NCBI GenBank assembly: GCA_028554755.1
Contig: JAPTOF010000010.1
Span: 6,360,001 to 6,424,000, forward strand
DNA: 64,000 nt
Origin: Cordia subcordata
Lineage: Eukaryota > Streptophyta > Magnoliopsida > Boraginales > Cordiaceae
Direction of reading: 5' to 3'
Shown here: positions 1 through 10,964 of the stretch, one piece after another
Layout of the letters: every line of letters begins with the position of its first letter
How positions within the stretch are numbered: position 1 is the first letter of the stretch
Program-made: the position numbers and the translations under genes
Notes under the pieces: generated by a model
What the model saw: only the letters and a program-made list of their open reading frames with translations
Database searches by the model: none
Told to the model about the DNA's origin: nothing

Positions 1-1515
1 CTATAGATGGCAATAAGCCAAAGTAATGCAAATACTAAAGCAAGTGTTAAAAAAATAAGAAACTACTTAAACTTGTGTCTAATATTGGGAAGACCTAACC
101 TATCATATCAAACAAGACTTTGCAACCATGGAAAGACCCCTACATCATAAAAAACTTGAAAGCCATCACCCAATGCTCCCAAGTTGGCCATTTAACTTAA
201 CTAATTAATACATCATCCAATTAGTCTCAATTTAATTAGCTTTAATTATTTTAAGTTGCTTTTAAAATATCTAGTCGTATTAACCGACGTGACTGAATGA
301 CTTTATTAGCTTAATTCATTGAATTTCTAGTGATTTTAATATTTCAATTTTTAACATATCGTCCCATATCACTTATTCTAATTTCAACAATATTAAGAAC
401 TAGTTATTACTAAAATAGTAATAAATAAATTATAGTTTAATTTTTATATCTTAACCTTGATTATAAATACTGAATAATTTACAAAAATATTAATACTATA
501 TAAATATTAACAAAATTACATATATACACAACATTTAACCTAATTCTTATCACATCTTCCCCCAGTCCTCACCAGTGCTGTGACCCCCCTCCCCCTACAA
601 CTATCTTTCTTTACCCGTCCACTCCTACCACTTACACCTCATTTTCTCTTTTGTAAAAGATCGTGTCCCATTGACTATGAAGCATCCCATTGACAACGAT
701 CAGTGAGTAGTAGTTTAGTCATCATTCCCACTATCCAGTGAGTAGTCTTCTCAATAAGTATCATCCATGACCACGCTTTCTTATCCCTTCACTTAGCAAG
801 ACGCCCTTCTTGAAGCCCTTCATCATTTTTTTAATATATTTTGGTGTTATTTTTGGTTTTTTGGATAGATTTTGATGTGTAAAGAAATCTTCTCGATGTT
901 AAATCTAGTGTTGATTAGCAAATTGGGGATGATAACTTTGTAGATTTGTTTTTCAAAATTTTAATTTTTCTATTGTTTCAATTTTTTATTTTTTCTCCAT
1001 TTGTTTTAATTTTTTGTTCCTTTTCTTCTCTGATGTATCTTCTTTTTTTCCTTCAAAATTTTTAGTTTCATTTTTTCTTTTTTTGTTATTGGATTTAATT
1101 TGAATTTAACATAATATTTTTTATTTTTTGTATTGTTATAAGAATATTTTGGTGGTGTTAAGAGATCTAATGTTACTTTGGACATGACGAAATTTGTAGA
1201 TTTAAGCACTCTCCATTTCTTTTTAAATTTCAGTTTTCTCTTTGTTTTTCCTATGATATTAATTTTCCTTGTTTTTTTTTTTGTTTTTGTTTTCTTTCTT
1301 TCTTGAGAATTTTTAATTTTTTTCCTTTTTTAATCCAATTCCGTAGTTATCGGGTTTATTGGACATAATTGACAATGGCATATTAAAGACTGCAATTTAG
1401 ATCTCAAGTTCATGTCATTTTATATATTTTGACATGAATTAATATTTTTAGGATAATAAATTAAATTATTAACCAAGAAAATAAGAAAAACAAATTGGAA
1501 AGGGACAGGAGGGAA
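1..1515. other. AT-rich intergenic sequence, no gene seen
   Basis: No convincing coding frame, RNA gene or element end is visible. The stretch is AT-rich with long T runs (about 1000-1340) and a short C-rich patch near 560-600. Short open frames on the minus strand around 1006-1209 are low-complexity Lys/Asn-rich translations of T-rich DNA and are not taken as genes. Confidence 0.6.
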
Positions 1516-1540
1516 ATTTTTTTTTAACCCAAAAAAAAAA

Positions 1541-1610
1541 AACATTATGCAAAACTAACCCTGTTGATAAATTGATTTGAAAAATAACCCGTTTTGAGTC
1601 CGAAAATGCG
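1541..1610 (+). repeat. Left terminal inverted repeat of the PMD-MULE
   Basis: Starts around acattatgcaaaactaacc and runs through aaaaataacccgttttga to aaatgcg. It is the inverted counterpart of 7941-8006 with roughly one mismatch in seven. A poly-A/T stretch just outside (1515-1540) is matched by a similar AT tract outside the right repeat. Confidence 0.75.
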
Positions 1611-1949
1611 TGGCATGCATTTTGAGAATGCGGCCGCGTTCCATATATTCGTTGCCCGATCATTTTTTTTCCCATTCTCCCCCAACCCCACTTGCAATTT
1701 TCTCTTGTTTTCTCTCAACCCCTCAGACTAAAGTTTTAGTATTTTAGCGTTTTAACGAGGATATTGCCTTGATCTTGTAAGTTATTTTATTTTTATGTTA
1801 TTTTTTGCCATTGTATTTAACATTTTAAATTATGAAATATGTTTTTAGATCGTGTAGTTTTTGTTTTGATAATTAAATTTAGTTTGTGTTAATTTGAATT
1901 TTAATTATTATTAGATTTGTAGATTAGAATTTTAATTTTTTTTGTTAAT

Positions 1950-2480
1950 TTTATTGAAATGTTAATTGTTGCATAAAATATAGTATGATTATTAGAAATA
2001 GAATTAATATTGTTGTAATTAGTATTATTAGTAATATTATTAGTATGATCATTATTATTAATCTTATTATTACTATATGAATATTATTAGTAATAAATGT
2101 TATCATTAAGATTATCATTATTATTTACAATATCATTATTTTTATGATAGCCATGTTATATGTTAGATGTAATTATTAATGTAATTATTACTATTATTGG
2201 TATTATTATCATTGTGATGATGACGACGATGATAGATGATTAATGTAATATGTTAGATATTATTATTAGTAATTTTATTAATACTATTGTTGATATATTT
2301 ATCCATGTATTTATTTTATTATTATGATGATGATGACGATGATGGATGATTAAACATGTTATCTTTGTGTTATTATTATTATTATTATTATTAATACAAT
2401 CATTGATACTATTATTATTAATAATATTAGTGTTATAATTATTATTATTTGATAAAATTAGAGAGTTAATGTATATAGTG
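1950..2480. repeat. AT-rich trinucleotide low-complexity tract
   Basis: Long runs built from att/tta/aat and atg/atg-atgacg units (for example tattattattattattatt near 2371). It precedes the PMD coding remnant and has no coding content. It may have arisen by slippage inside the transposon. Confidence 0.7.
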
Positions 2481-2533
2481 AAGTAGTAATATTTAGTTAA
2501 TTGTTGTTATTATTTTTTATTTTAAGAGTCATT

Positions 2534-4200
2534 ATGGATACTCGTCCTGCACTAGTAGATGCCATTTTACTATGCTACTTTATGGATCACCGGGTCTAGT
2601 ATTTACAGGATCTGCATCATCTGATCATGTTTAGGTGCTATAGGTCGGATAGATCGTTGTTTAATACGCCAGAGCACCCGTTAGTACAGCAGTAGTTGGC
2701 GGAGACCGGATTCTACGGTGTTATAAATCCCGATATCACCAGCTTAACCGCGGACTTATTACTACCATGATAGAGATGTGGCGGCTGGAGACCCACACGT
2801 TTCATTTACCTGTAGGCGATGCTACCATCACCCTGCAGGATGTGGCCGTGTATTGGGGTCTTTCCGTGACCGGTACTCCTGTCCCGGTGATTGATACGGT
2901 CCCACACTCGAGGGAGGACTGGGTTGTCAGGATGTAGGAGTTGATGGGTATCGATGCGGATGCGGTGGCGGAGGACGGTACCGGCCGTATCGACATTGTG
3001 GGGAACTCTGTGAATTTTGTCCAGCTGCGGGACAGGTTTGTTATGTAGGGCACTCCGGATGAGCCCACTCAGTACCAGGCGCGGCAGCGAGTACGGCTGT
3101 GAATATTTCTCGTCATTTGCTGTCACCTTTTCGCGAACACGAGCACGAATGACTGTAATTTGGCCTGGTTGTTATTACTGGACGACTTTGATCGCATCCG
3201 GCAGTACAACTGAGGCGCAGCTGTACTATCGTATTTGTACCAGCAGCTTGACTGGGCCTCCTTCCGCCAGTGTAAGGGTGTATGTGGAGCCGTGACACTA
3301 GTCCAAGTATTGGTTTGCCTTATGTAGTAGTTATGTTTATATTCTATGACTGTTAACTTTATTATTACAAGCGTTATTATAACATAATACATGTTCAATG
3401 CCTGCAGTTTTTTGCATGGGATAGATTCACGGCTTTTCAACCTCAGCTACGGCATCCGACACGAGAGCAGCTTCAGTGTCAGCAGCATCAGCTGGAGCCG
3501 GAGTATCAGCTCCCTAGCATTCCACGGGGTGCACAGTTTTACGTCAAGAAGGAAATGACTAATGCATCTGGGAAGTCAGGACATGTAGAGTGTCGGGATG
3601 TCATAGACCATCTCCAGCCTGATGAAGTATAGTACACTTAAGCTACCTTATTAAAAATACTTTACATGTACACTTAAGCACGTAATTAACTATCCGGTAC
3701 TTGTTTTGGTTACAGTTCATATGGCAGCCGTTTAGGGCGATACTGGTCACCCTCCTACCTTATTGTGTTACCGACAGTAATGTTTGGCATGCCCGGATAC
3801 CGCTGATATGTGGGCATACTGTTGAGTGGCACCGCTCGGATCGTGTCCTGCGGCAGTTCGAACTTAGGTTGGTCGTCCCTGCTGATCCCCCTGCACATAA
3901 GAAACATAGGGACGGCAAGGAGAAGGTTGAGGGAGCTGCGCTGATCGAGGCTGTGAATATGTGGGGGAATTGGGCCCAGCGCGTTTTATATGGATAGGCG
4001 GAAGATGTGCTGCCTGAAACAGTACTTGGGTTTTACATGCAGTGGTACCGACGACGGACCATATTACAGGTCGGTCATCCCGATACCAGTCATAGGCGAG
4101 ATGGGTACGTGGCATCCGCACATGATGAGACGTCACTAGTGAGCTGCCTTTGTTCCCACAAGAACTTGATATCGCTAATTGAGCACAAGCCTAAATAGCC
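2534..4200 (+). pseudogene. Plant mobile domain (PMD) protein remnant, N-terminal and central part
   Basis: The frames read together give the PMD (aminotransferase-like, plant mobile domain) signature. From the ATG at 2767 the peptide includes WRLETHTFHLPVGDATITLQ followed by DVAVYWGL. Near 3185-3290 comes DFDRIRQYN and a SYLYQQLDW stretch, then after an intron-like gap AWDRFTAFQPQLRHP (from about 3415). At 3716-3997 follow WQPFRAIL, RIPLICGHTVEWH and SDRVLRQFEL, and then YMQWYRR near 4030. PMD proteins occur both as host genes (MAIN, MAIL types) and inside MULE and Gypsy elements; no enzymatic activity is established for the domain. Here it lies within a MULE. In-frame stops (for example after VVRM at 2935, and at 3046), plus frame changes, make it a pseudogene. 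An ATG at 2534 could be an original start but its frame closes after 21 codons. Confidence 0.75.
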
Positions 4201-6280
4201 CGCAAGCGCACGGGTCGTGTGTAGTACGGTATGTGCGAGTGCGGGGTCGAATCGACGAGGAGGCCTAACATGTATGGGGTCCTAAGCTAAGTGCGTCCTA
4301 AAGACCTACTTGTTGGGGTCCTAACTACAATGTTTTTGGTGTTTTTGGTTTTAGGGGAGCTCGGGAATAGTAAACCCAATCTAAGAATAAGGAAATAAAA
4401 AGGTAGCGCGTATGTGTGTGATGGGGGAATCAAGCGATCTAAGGGGATTCAAACGTTGGAAATGGGAGACTAAGGTGATTACATCTTGTTTATGGTGATT
4501 ACTACGTCTTTCTAGGGTTACTTGATGGATTATACTAAGTGCTCTAATCTAGACCTATAATTAGCCTCCTAATTGGTACCCTAAGCCTCAGTGCGGGTCC
4601 GTCCCTAGGTGACGATGCCTAGTAGTACGGCGTGGTCTTTATGACTTAGGAATTAGGGCTAGCCAATAAGATTCTAGGTGAGTGTAGATCGATCTAAACT
4701 TAGCACTTAGTCCTCTAATTAGTTCCCCAATTTGGCCCTAGGACTCGGTGCGAGTCCGTCTCTAAGCTTCGCCTCACTCAGAGCTACGGCGTGGTCCTTA
4801 TGAACCTAGGGTGTTAGGGTGGACTAAATAGCCTTCCTAAGTGAACTAAGGTCATCTAAATCTATCCGGACTCCTATTGGCTAGATTTAAAGCCAAAGGG
4901 GACTCGACCTAGGCTAGGTACTAGTTGTGCACCATCGATCGCATCACAATTAGCAGAAATTGACATTAAAGCGCATGGCAAACATATCTAGGGCATGGCA
5001 TTTGAGAATACACCGGTATATTCTGCTACTAAACACATAGACATGTTTAGATTACACCAATTTAAGCACTAGCACCCGACATGCATGCAATAGAAGCAAG
5101 TTATGCTATTAAGTATGCTAACACACACATAGACATGTATATAGTCATACCCACTCATGTAGTCACCACACAAACACATAGACATGCTAGCATAATGATT
5201 TAGAAATGGTTAATAGCATAATAGACTTCAATATATATATGCTACATCATTGAGGGATTTCAACAAACACTTAGACATGTACGTAAAATAGCCTTTGAAG
5301 CCATAAGCATAAGGCATATATACATAAATCCATCAAGTTTTCACTAATATAAAGTAGTAATCAATCCATAAATACAAGATATAATCACCCTACATAGCTC
5401 TAATCAAACATAATTAGACTTAGGATAAAAGAGAGATACCCTTCTATCCATAACCAAGCTTTACAAACCATGAGCTATGCCCCAAATCCTAGTGTTTGAT
5501 CCTCTTAGATCCTTGATTCCAAGTGTTAAATGTGTTTAGAAGTGAGTGTGTGAGGTGATTTTTGGTGGATTTTAGGTTTAGGGAAATGCGGGTTTGATTT
5601 GGGTGGTGTTCCCCTTCAAAAAGGGCTGAAAAGTGGCTTAAATAGAGCTGTTAATGCGCCCAGCGGGGGGCCCAGCCGGTCGACCGGCTTTGGGCCTAAG
5701 TCGGCCAAAATTGGCCCAGGTTCTGATCCGGCCGGTCGACCGGCTTGGTCGTCCGGCCTAGACAGAGGTTAACCGATCTTGATAGTAAAATGGTCATATC
5801 TTGCTCGTTTTAGCTCCGATTCGCGCACCATTTTTTTCTATGGCTTTGTATCGTCGTGGGGGATCTCCTAAGCCATATTTTGCACCCTAAAATATATCAA
5901 AAATTTGTCCATGTCCTTTTTAGGTTGCAAGATCCGAATTTGGCTCACGTTGCGCTCGGTTTCGCCTCAGTCGCTCCTTCTTTCTTCTGGCCATTTCCAA
6001 AAGTACTTTTCTTCATTCCTTTGTGTCCAAAACACCCTTGGCTTTGCTCCACACTTCAATAACCCTCAATTAAGCTCCAATTATCTCTCCAAATCACACC
6101 TAAAACAAGCAATAAACGCACATTAGTGTAACATTGAAGTCTTCACTTCAACTATGAACATTTAAACCTTAATATGCACAATTATAACCTAAATGCTATA
6201 CTAATACATTAAATGAAGCTCAAAACACCTCAAAACAAGTATATACATGCAATAGATAAACACACAAAACAAACACATCA
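4200..6280 (-). mobile_element. LTR-like non-coding repeat inserted in the PMD gene
   Basis: This stretch splits the PMD remnant and has no coding frame. Read on the minus strand it begins TGATGTGTTTG (at 6280) and ends near a segment (4205-4260) with gggtcgaatcgacgagg, a motif related to the ggttgaacccacagagat seen in the solo LTRs at 22.8 and 41.0 kb. It contains an imperfect internal direct repeat: tacggcgtggtc occurs at about 4626 and again at about 4785, each preceded by gtgcg(g/a)gtccgt. A GC-rich segment (5660-5760) has two near-palindromic ccggtcgaccgg blocks. A large LTR or other non-autonomous retroelement is the best guess; the left end and target duplication are not resolved. Confidence 0.45.
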
Positions 6281-6354
6281 CCAATGTTTATGTTACTCAA
6301 TTAAAGTTGTTGACTATTAGTTTATATTAACCCCTGTATGTCTTGTTTGACTAT

Positions 6355-6900
6355 AGGCCGTTGTAGTTCAGCATGTCGCCCATCATTCTCGTGATTTGCT
6401 GCAGCGTTATCAGGAGAGAGACCTTGGGGGCGGTGCACACATGGAGCATGTCATTGCAGCGAGCCACCTGGCGTTTGTTCCCTGTTGACTTCTCCAGCAG
6501 TTCTGGTGGCCGAGGCACGTTCGAGGCTGGTGGATCATCTCAGCCCTATGTTGAAGAGCCGGAGGATGACAAGGCGACACAGAGCGAGTTATCGGGGGGG
6601 GGTCACCAAGCAGATATATGGGATGCCATGACTATGTTCACCGTCAGTTGGTGTCCAGTGGCGGTGAGCATCAAGAGTAGCCGCTGCACTCCGAGCCACA
6701 GGCGACCCAGGCACCCGCCATACAGCAGCAGGCACATGAGCTGCCGCTCCGCTAGACACGTTCATCCCGGAAGCGCAACGCCCCATCCCCTGTTAGATGT
6801 CATTTACCTGACCGCACTAACAGGGGGAAGGGCCCTGATCATTACACACCGGGATGATGTATTCATTTTCGAGTGCTTTTTGTTTCATATGTATTCGTGA
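6355..6900 (+). pseudogene. PMD protein remnant, C-terminal part
   Basis: Directly after an acceptor-like ttgactatag (about 6356) the sequence reads VVQHVAHHSRDLLQRYQERD LG-type peptide, the region that follows the mobile domain in PMD proteins, then becomes rich in Gln, Pro and His with stops in frame. A single open frame covers 6373-6900, but it is not the frame of the PMD-like peptide, so it is probably fortuitous. This piece belongs with 2534-4200 and is separated from it by the inserted repeat. Confidence 0.5.
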
Positions 6901-7148
6901 GACATTATCTTTATGTTGATTATTATTTTATTTTGTTTTTTTTATTTGTTTTAGCCTTTTTTTTCTTACACATGTCGACGTTGATTAAACATGACCGTAT
7001 CACAACGCCACAACAAGTTTACAGACAACGTTAATTACACAATAACATCACAAAGTCACAACAAATATGCATAAAATGATTGCACAATAGCATTACAACG
7101 TCAAAACAAAAAGACATAAATTATCACATATGAAACTTGTGGCAACCG

Positions 7149-7502
7149 CTAAACATAACGGACTGCGCATTTTGGTTGTTGGGGCAAATTGGAGCAGTGT
7201 GACCCGGTTGACCACATGATGTACACCTTCGTCGTCCACGGCGATCCGAGTGATCCATTTCGTTTGGAATGCACCGACCGCCGGCTCATCCTCTTCTCTG
7301 CCGAACGCGACTTAGGTTCGAATGCAACGTCCATGCAGGCGCTGGAGGCCAATAAAATTGGTGTCCTAGATGTATCGTAAGTTGTATCGGGATAAATTTT
7401 GATTTTGCGTGGTATATTTGGACTTCTGTAATGAAGACCATAATCGGTCATTATTGTGTGACCGCCGTAGTATAAAAGAACAGTAACTTCGATTGAATTC
7501 AT
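7149..7502 (-). pseudogene. Internally deleted mudrA-like transposase remnant with CCHC zinc knuckle
   Basis: On the minus strand the 5' part reads VTVLLYYGGHTIMTDYGLHY and then KIYPDTTYDT, which resembles the N-terminal domain of MULE transposases (YYGG...TDYG...YPDTT). Shortly afterwards, in a different frame at 7184-7226, the peptide CTSCGQPGHTAPIC appears: a C-x2-C-x4-H-x4-C zinc knuckle as found at the C-terminus of these transposases. The catalytic MULE domain and SWIM finger that normally lie between are absent. This is read as an internal deletion joining the two ends. It runs opposite to the PMD gene inside the same inverted repeats. Confidence 0.55.
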
Positions 7503-7940
7503 TCTTTTACGTGCTTTGGTAGAAACTTATACTAAGAAAGTGAATGAATTTGGCAGAATGTTTATTTGGTGGAAAGTGATTGTGATGGTAGAAATTTACG
7601 CGGTAGGATTAAATGATCCGGTGGAGAAAGGGGTTGGGATTTATATAGGCAGAAAACCCATTCCGAGAGTGCGATTTCTGAAATTTTTCGTGACTTGAAG
7701 TGACTAAAGCGTGATTTGTGGCAGGGATTCTCATCAGCGCACTCCTAGAATGCACTGCTAAGAATATTTAGTCGTCCCCACAATCAAATCAAATCAGAAT
7801 CAAAATCAAATTTGGCAGCTTTGCAGGCAACCCAGAAAACGCGTTTCTAGAATGCGGAACGCCCTTCAGGAGCGCGGGCGCATTCCTGGAGCGCGGCCGA
7901 ACTCCCAGAGTGCGTTCCGTGTTCTAGGAATGCGTGCAGC

Positions 7941-8006
7941 GCATTTCTAAATTCAAAACGGGTTATTTTTCAAATTAATTTATAAACGGGGTTAATTTTG
8001 CATAAT
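7941..8006 (-). repeat. Right terminal inverted repeat of the PMD-MULE
   Basis: Contains tcaaaacgggttattttt and ggggttaattttgcataat, the inverse of 1541-1610. A (GA)n tract lies just outside at 8037-8055. Confidence 0.75.
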
Positions 8007-8169
8007 ATTTTTTTTAAATTAAAAAAAATTAAAAGGAGGAGAGAGAGAGAGAGAGACAATGTGTCAAAAAAGCTCTAAAGAACCAGGGCAAAATAGTAGA
8101 AATTCTTTGGAGTTCACAACACTACAAGAAGGATAATTTAGTTATTTTAACTTAAATAAAGAATTAGTA

Positions 8170-9345
8170 GACGTTTTGAGGCATGGTCCATCCAATGATC
8201 GATTCGTATTTTTTGGTCTCTCACGTTCTAAACGAGAGATTCTCTTCAAACCTTTTTATCCAAAACACGATGAGTGTGTCTGTTACCGCGTGATGGCCGA
8301 GCCAGTTACATCATATCAATGTCGTCTCTCTAATTATTCCAAAACATCACGAGTGTCTTTTACTGTGAACCAAAAAAGAAAAGTTAGTACTACACTTTTG
8401 CGTAGAGTCATTTGTTTTTATGTTCACATCGATCATAATTTCCTAGCTAGGTAACCTGATAGTGTACCAATTTTGTACGTTTTTTGTTTTTTGCTTCTTT
8501 ATGAAAGCCCTCCTCAATTATTAGCAAAACAGAAAAGAAAATGTCTTCTACCACGTGATCGCTGAGCCACTCACATCATATTCAATGTCGTTGTTAGGAA
8601 CTTTTACTGAAAAGAAACTGTGCCATCAATTAGGGGCAGAGTTAGAATTTTAACGTAGGAAGTGAAATATTAAAAAAAAATTTTACTTAAAAAATTGATG
8701 AAAAAGTTCTATTTCATATATAAAAATAACACAAATGGACTATATATATATATATCCATATTCAATTATTCTCATTGGATTATAAAATATGCATGATGCA
8801 ATAAGGGAATAAAAAAAATATTCCTAATCTCGAAGCACATTTGAGTACATGCAAAAACAATTATTTCTCATTAATTGACTTCAAAAAGTTATATATTGCA
8901 TATCTATACATCTCTCTTAACATCTTCTCTTATATATCATAAAAATAATAAACAATACAAATTATCTATTACATCTTTTTACTATTAAAGATATTATTGT
9001 CAAGAAAAAGTAATTAATAAAGACGTCAAAACTTAAATATTACTAAGTAAATTTTTGATAAAGAGTTTGATGTATTAAAAATGAACAAGATAACTTTAAA
9101 TAAAAGAGACAAATAATAAAGATACAAATTTGTTATTATTTTTCTTTTGAGTTAGGGGAGAATAATACAAAAAAAAATTCATATTTTGGTAAATAAATAT
9201 GAAAAAAAACTTACTTCTTAGTATACTGTTGTGCTTAAATATTAATTTGTCGATGGAAGATAAATGAGTTATCTCAAACCTTGGATGAATGAAATATAAT
9301 TTTCGTAGCTTTTTGTGGTCAGGTATCAAACAGTGGCAGAGCAAG
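8170..9345 (+). repeat. Duplicated PKS 5' flank, unit 1 (upstream of copy 1)
   Basis: This block recurs at 24225-25760, 36275-37965 and 42325-44760. Shared landmarks are cgagagattctcttcaa, ccgcgtgatggc/cacgtgatggctga, the gtgtaccaattttgtacg string (8461 and 37273), and the paragraph around 8880-9060 ending aattaataaagacgtcaa. It is non-coding and marks the upstream part of the PKS duplication unit. At 8224-8232 it has an uninterrupted cgttctaaa, the empty target of the MITE found in the 24 kb and 42 kb units. Confidence 0.7.
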
Positions 9346-9514
9346 GATTTGGATTGGGGGACAGGGGGCGGAGACTTCAAAAAGTTTTATTTAAATAATT
9401 AATGATAAATTTTTTAATAAAGTGTCCTATGTAGAAAATAAAATAAGTACGCTATCATACACACACACAAGCACACATATATATATATTTTGCTATTCTC
9501 ATTATTATCATATA

Positions 9515-10433
9515 GGGAAAAATTCACGTTACCCCCTATGATATACCAAAGTATCATGTTATTTCTCTGTGTTTCAAAAACTTTAGACTGCCCTTTGTGT
9601 TTTCCCAAAATTAATCTCATATTTTCCTATTATTAGTTCAATACTAACACCGTTAAATCTAAACTTAAAATGATAAAATTGCACCTCTAATTCCTAGATG
9701 GTAAATTTTACATTACTCCTCTGTGATATGTGAAAGTATCAAGTTATCTTCCTATGATATGCGAAAGTATTATGTTGTCTCCTGTGTTCCCAAAACTTCA
9801 AATCCCCCTTGTGAAAATTCTAGATATTGGAGTGGCCCATGTTTGCTTTTGCTTTTTTTCTTTTTTCTTCTTCTTTTGCTCTGTTTTGCCAATGGCCGAG
9901 GAGGTTTTTGAAGCTTTTCATTTGCAATTGCATGGATTTTAATCAAGTATGGTGATATGATTCAATGTAGAGGACAAAAAAAAAAAAACAAAATAAGGAA
10001 TATGTTATCTTTTGTCCAAATAGAAGGCAACGTATAAATAGAAAGTAAAATGAGTAAAAATGCTAGACTAGCGATGTTTTGATGAAAAAATTAATGGAAG
10101 GAAGTAACATAATAAATTTTGAAAAAATACGAGAAGACGATTTGAAGTTTTGGGAACATGGGGGATGACATGATACTTTTGTATGTAACAGGGGTAAAGT
10201 GAAATTTATCCTTTTTTGGATATTTTCATCCAAATAGAAGGAAAAACGTGTAAAAATGTTAGACCAGCTACATTTTTAGCCCGTGTAGCTCAAATCTAAT
10301 GGTGAAATTGACCGGGAGGGGGGGCAACGTGATAAATTTTGAAAAAACATGAAGGGATGATCTAAAGTTTTCGGAATACAGGGGGTAATGTGATACTTTC
10401 GCATATTATAAGGGAGTAATATGAAATTTACCC
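9515..10433. mobile_element. Fold-back MITE (Mutator-type) with 9-bp target duplication, itself containing a related copy
   Basis: The element starts gggaaaaattcacgttaccc and ends with the inverse, gtaatatgaaatttaccc. It is flanked by a perfect 9-bp direct repeat tatcatata at 9506-9514 and 10434-10442, as expected for Mutator-type insertion. The arms are more than 100 bp long. A second related pair of arms lies inside (about 9700-9810 and 10090-10211: ggtaaattttacattactcc versus ggggtaaagtgaaatttatcc), so one family member probably inserted into another. There is no transposase. It lies about 500 bp upstream of PKS copy 1. Confidence 0.8.
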
Positions 10434-10819
10434 TATCATATATATGCATGATATATAGACTTTGAGGTTAAAGTATTTTTTATTTTCGAAAAACACTTCA
10501 GTATATGTAAAGAAAATTGATCTTCATCTATTGACTGCAAAAAAAAAAAAAAAGAATTATATATTGCATATTTATACATCTTTGACATCTTCTCTTATAA
10601 AGCATGAAAAGTCATAAAGAATCAATGTTAAGTTATCAGTTATCTCTTGCTCCATTAAATCACCACGAAAAAAAATAATTAATTCATTTGTTAGAGCTTA
10701 AATATTATTAATTAAATTTTTAACAAAGAATTAGATAACATTATTATTGAAAATTATCTAAAACAAATTTAATAACCAACATTAATTTGAGATTTTAAAT
10801 GACTAGGAATTATATTGTG

Positions 10820-10870
10820 CCTCATGCACGTGATCCTAGCTAGCACCATGCAAACCATGTATAAATATCA
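10820..10870 (+). promoter_or_regulatory. Probable core promoter of PKS copy 1 (G-box and TATA box)
   Basis: A TATA box tataaata at 10860-10867 lies 98 bp before the start codon, inside a motif (ccatgtataaatatcacac) conserved upstream of copy 3. A perfect G-box CACGTG lies at 10827-10832, about 33 bp further upstream; G-boxes are established light and stress elements of CHS promoters. No G-box was seen at the matching position of copy 3. Confidence 0.6.
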
Positions 10871-10964
10871 CACTCCATAAGTTTGTTTGCTACCCCTGCA
10901 TATAAACTTAACCACCAATAGCAGCAAAGGCTTAACCAAGACTTATCTCACTAGACAAACAAGA

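Larger units (their letters stand above)
1520..8025. mobile_element. Decayed Mutator-like element (MULE) carrying a plant mobile domain gene
   Basis: Two inverted terminal regions (1541-1610 and 7941-8006) bound this block; both contain the string aaaaataacccgttttga in inverted orientation. Inside lie plus-strand fragments of a plant mobile domain (PMD) protein and a minus-strand remnant of a mudrA-type transposase with a CCHC knuckle. MULEs that have captured PMD genes are known in plants; this assignment rests on that combination and the long inverted repeats. GC-rich subterminal repeats with motifs such as gaatgcg and gcgcggccg sit inside both ends (1600-1640 and 7840-7945). The element is dead: the PMD frame has stops and frame changes, the transposase core is missing, and a further repeat is inserted at 4200-6280. 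The outer limits are approximate and the target duplication was not identified. Confidence 0.7.

Noticed and set aside
6373..6900. Longest single open frame in the MULE (175 codons)
   Set aside because: It is out of frame with the PMD-like peptide in the same DNA and has no domain; taken as chance openness of GC-richer sequence.
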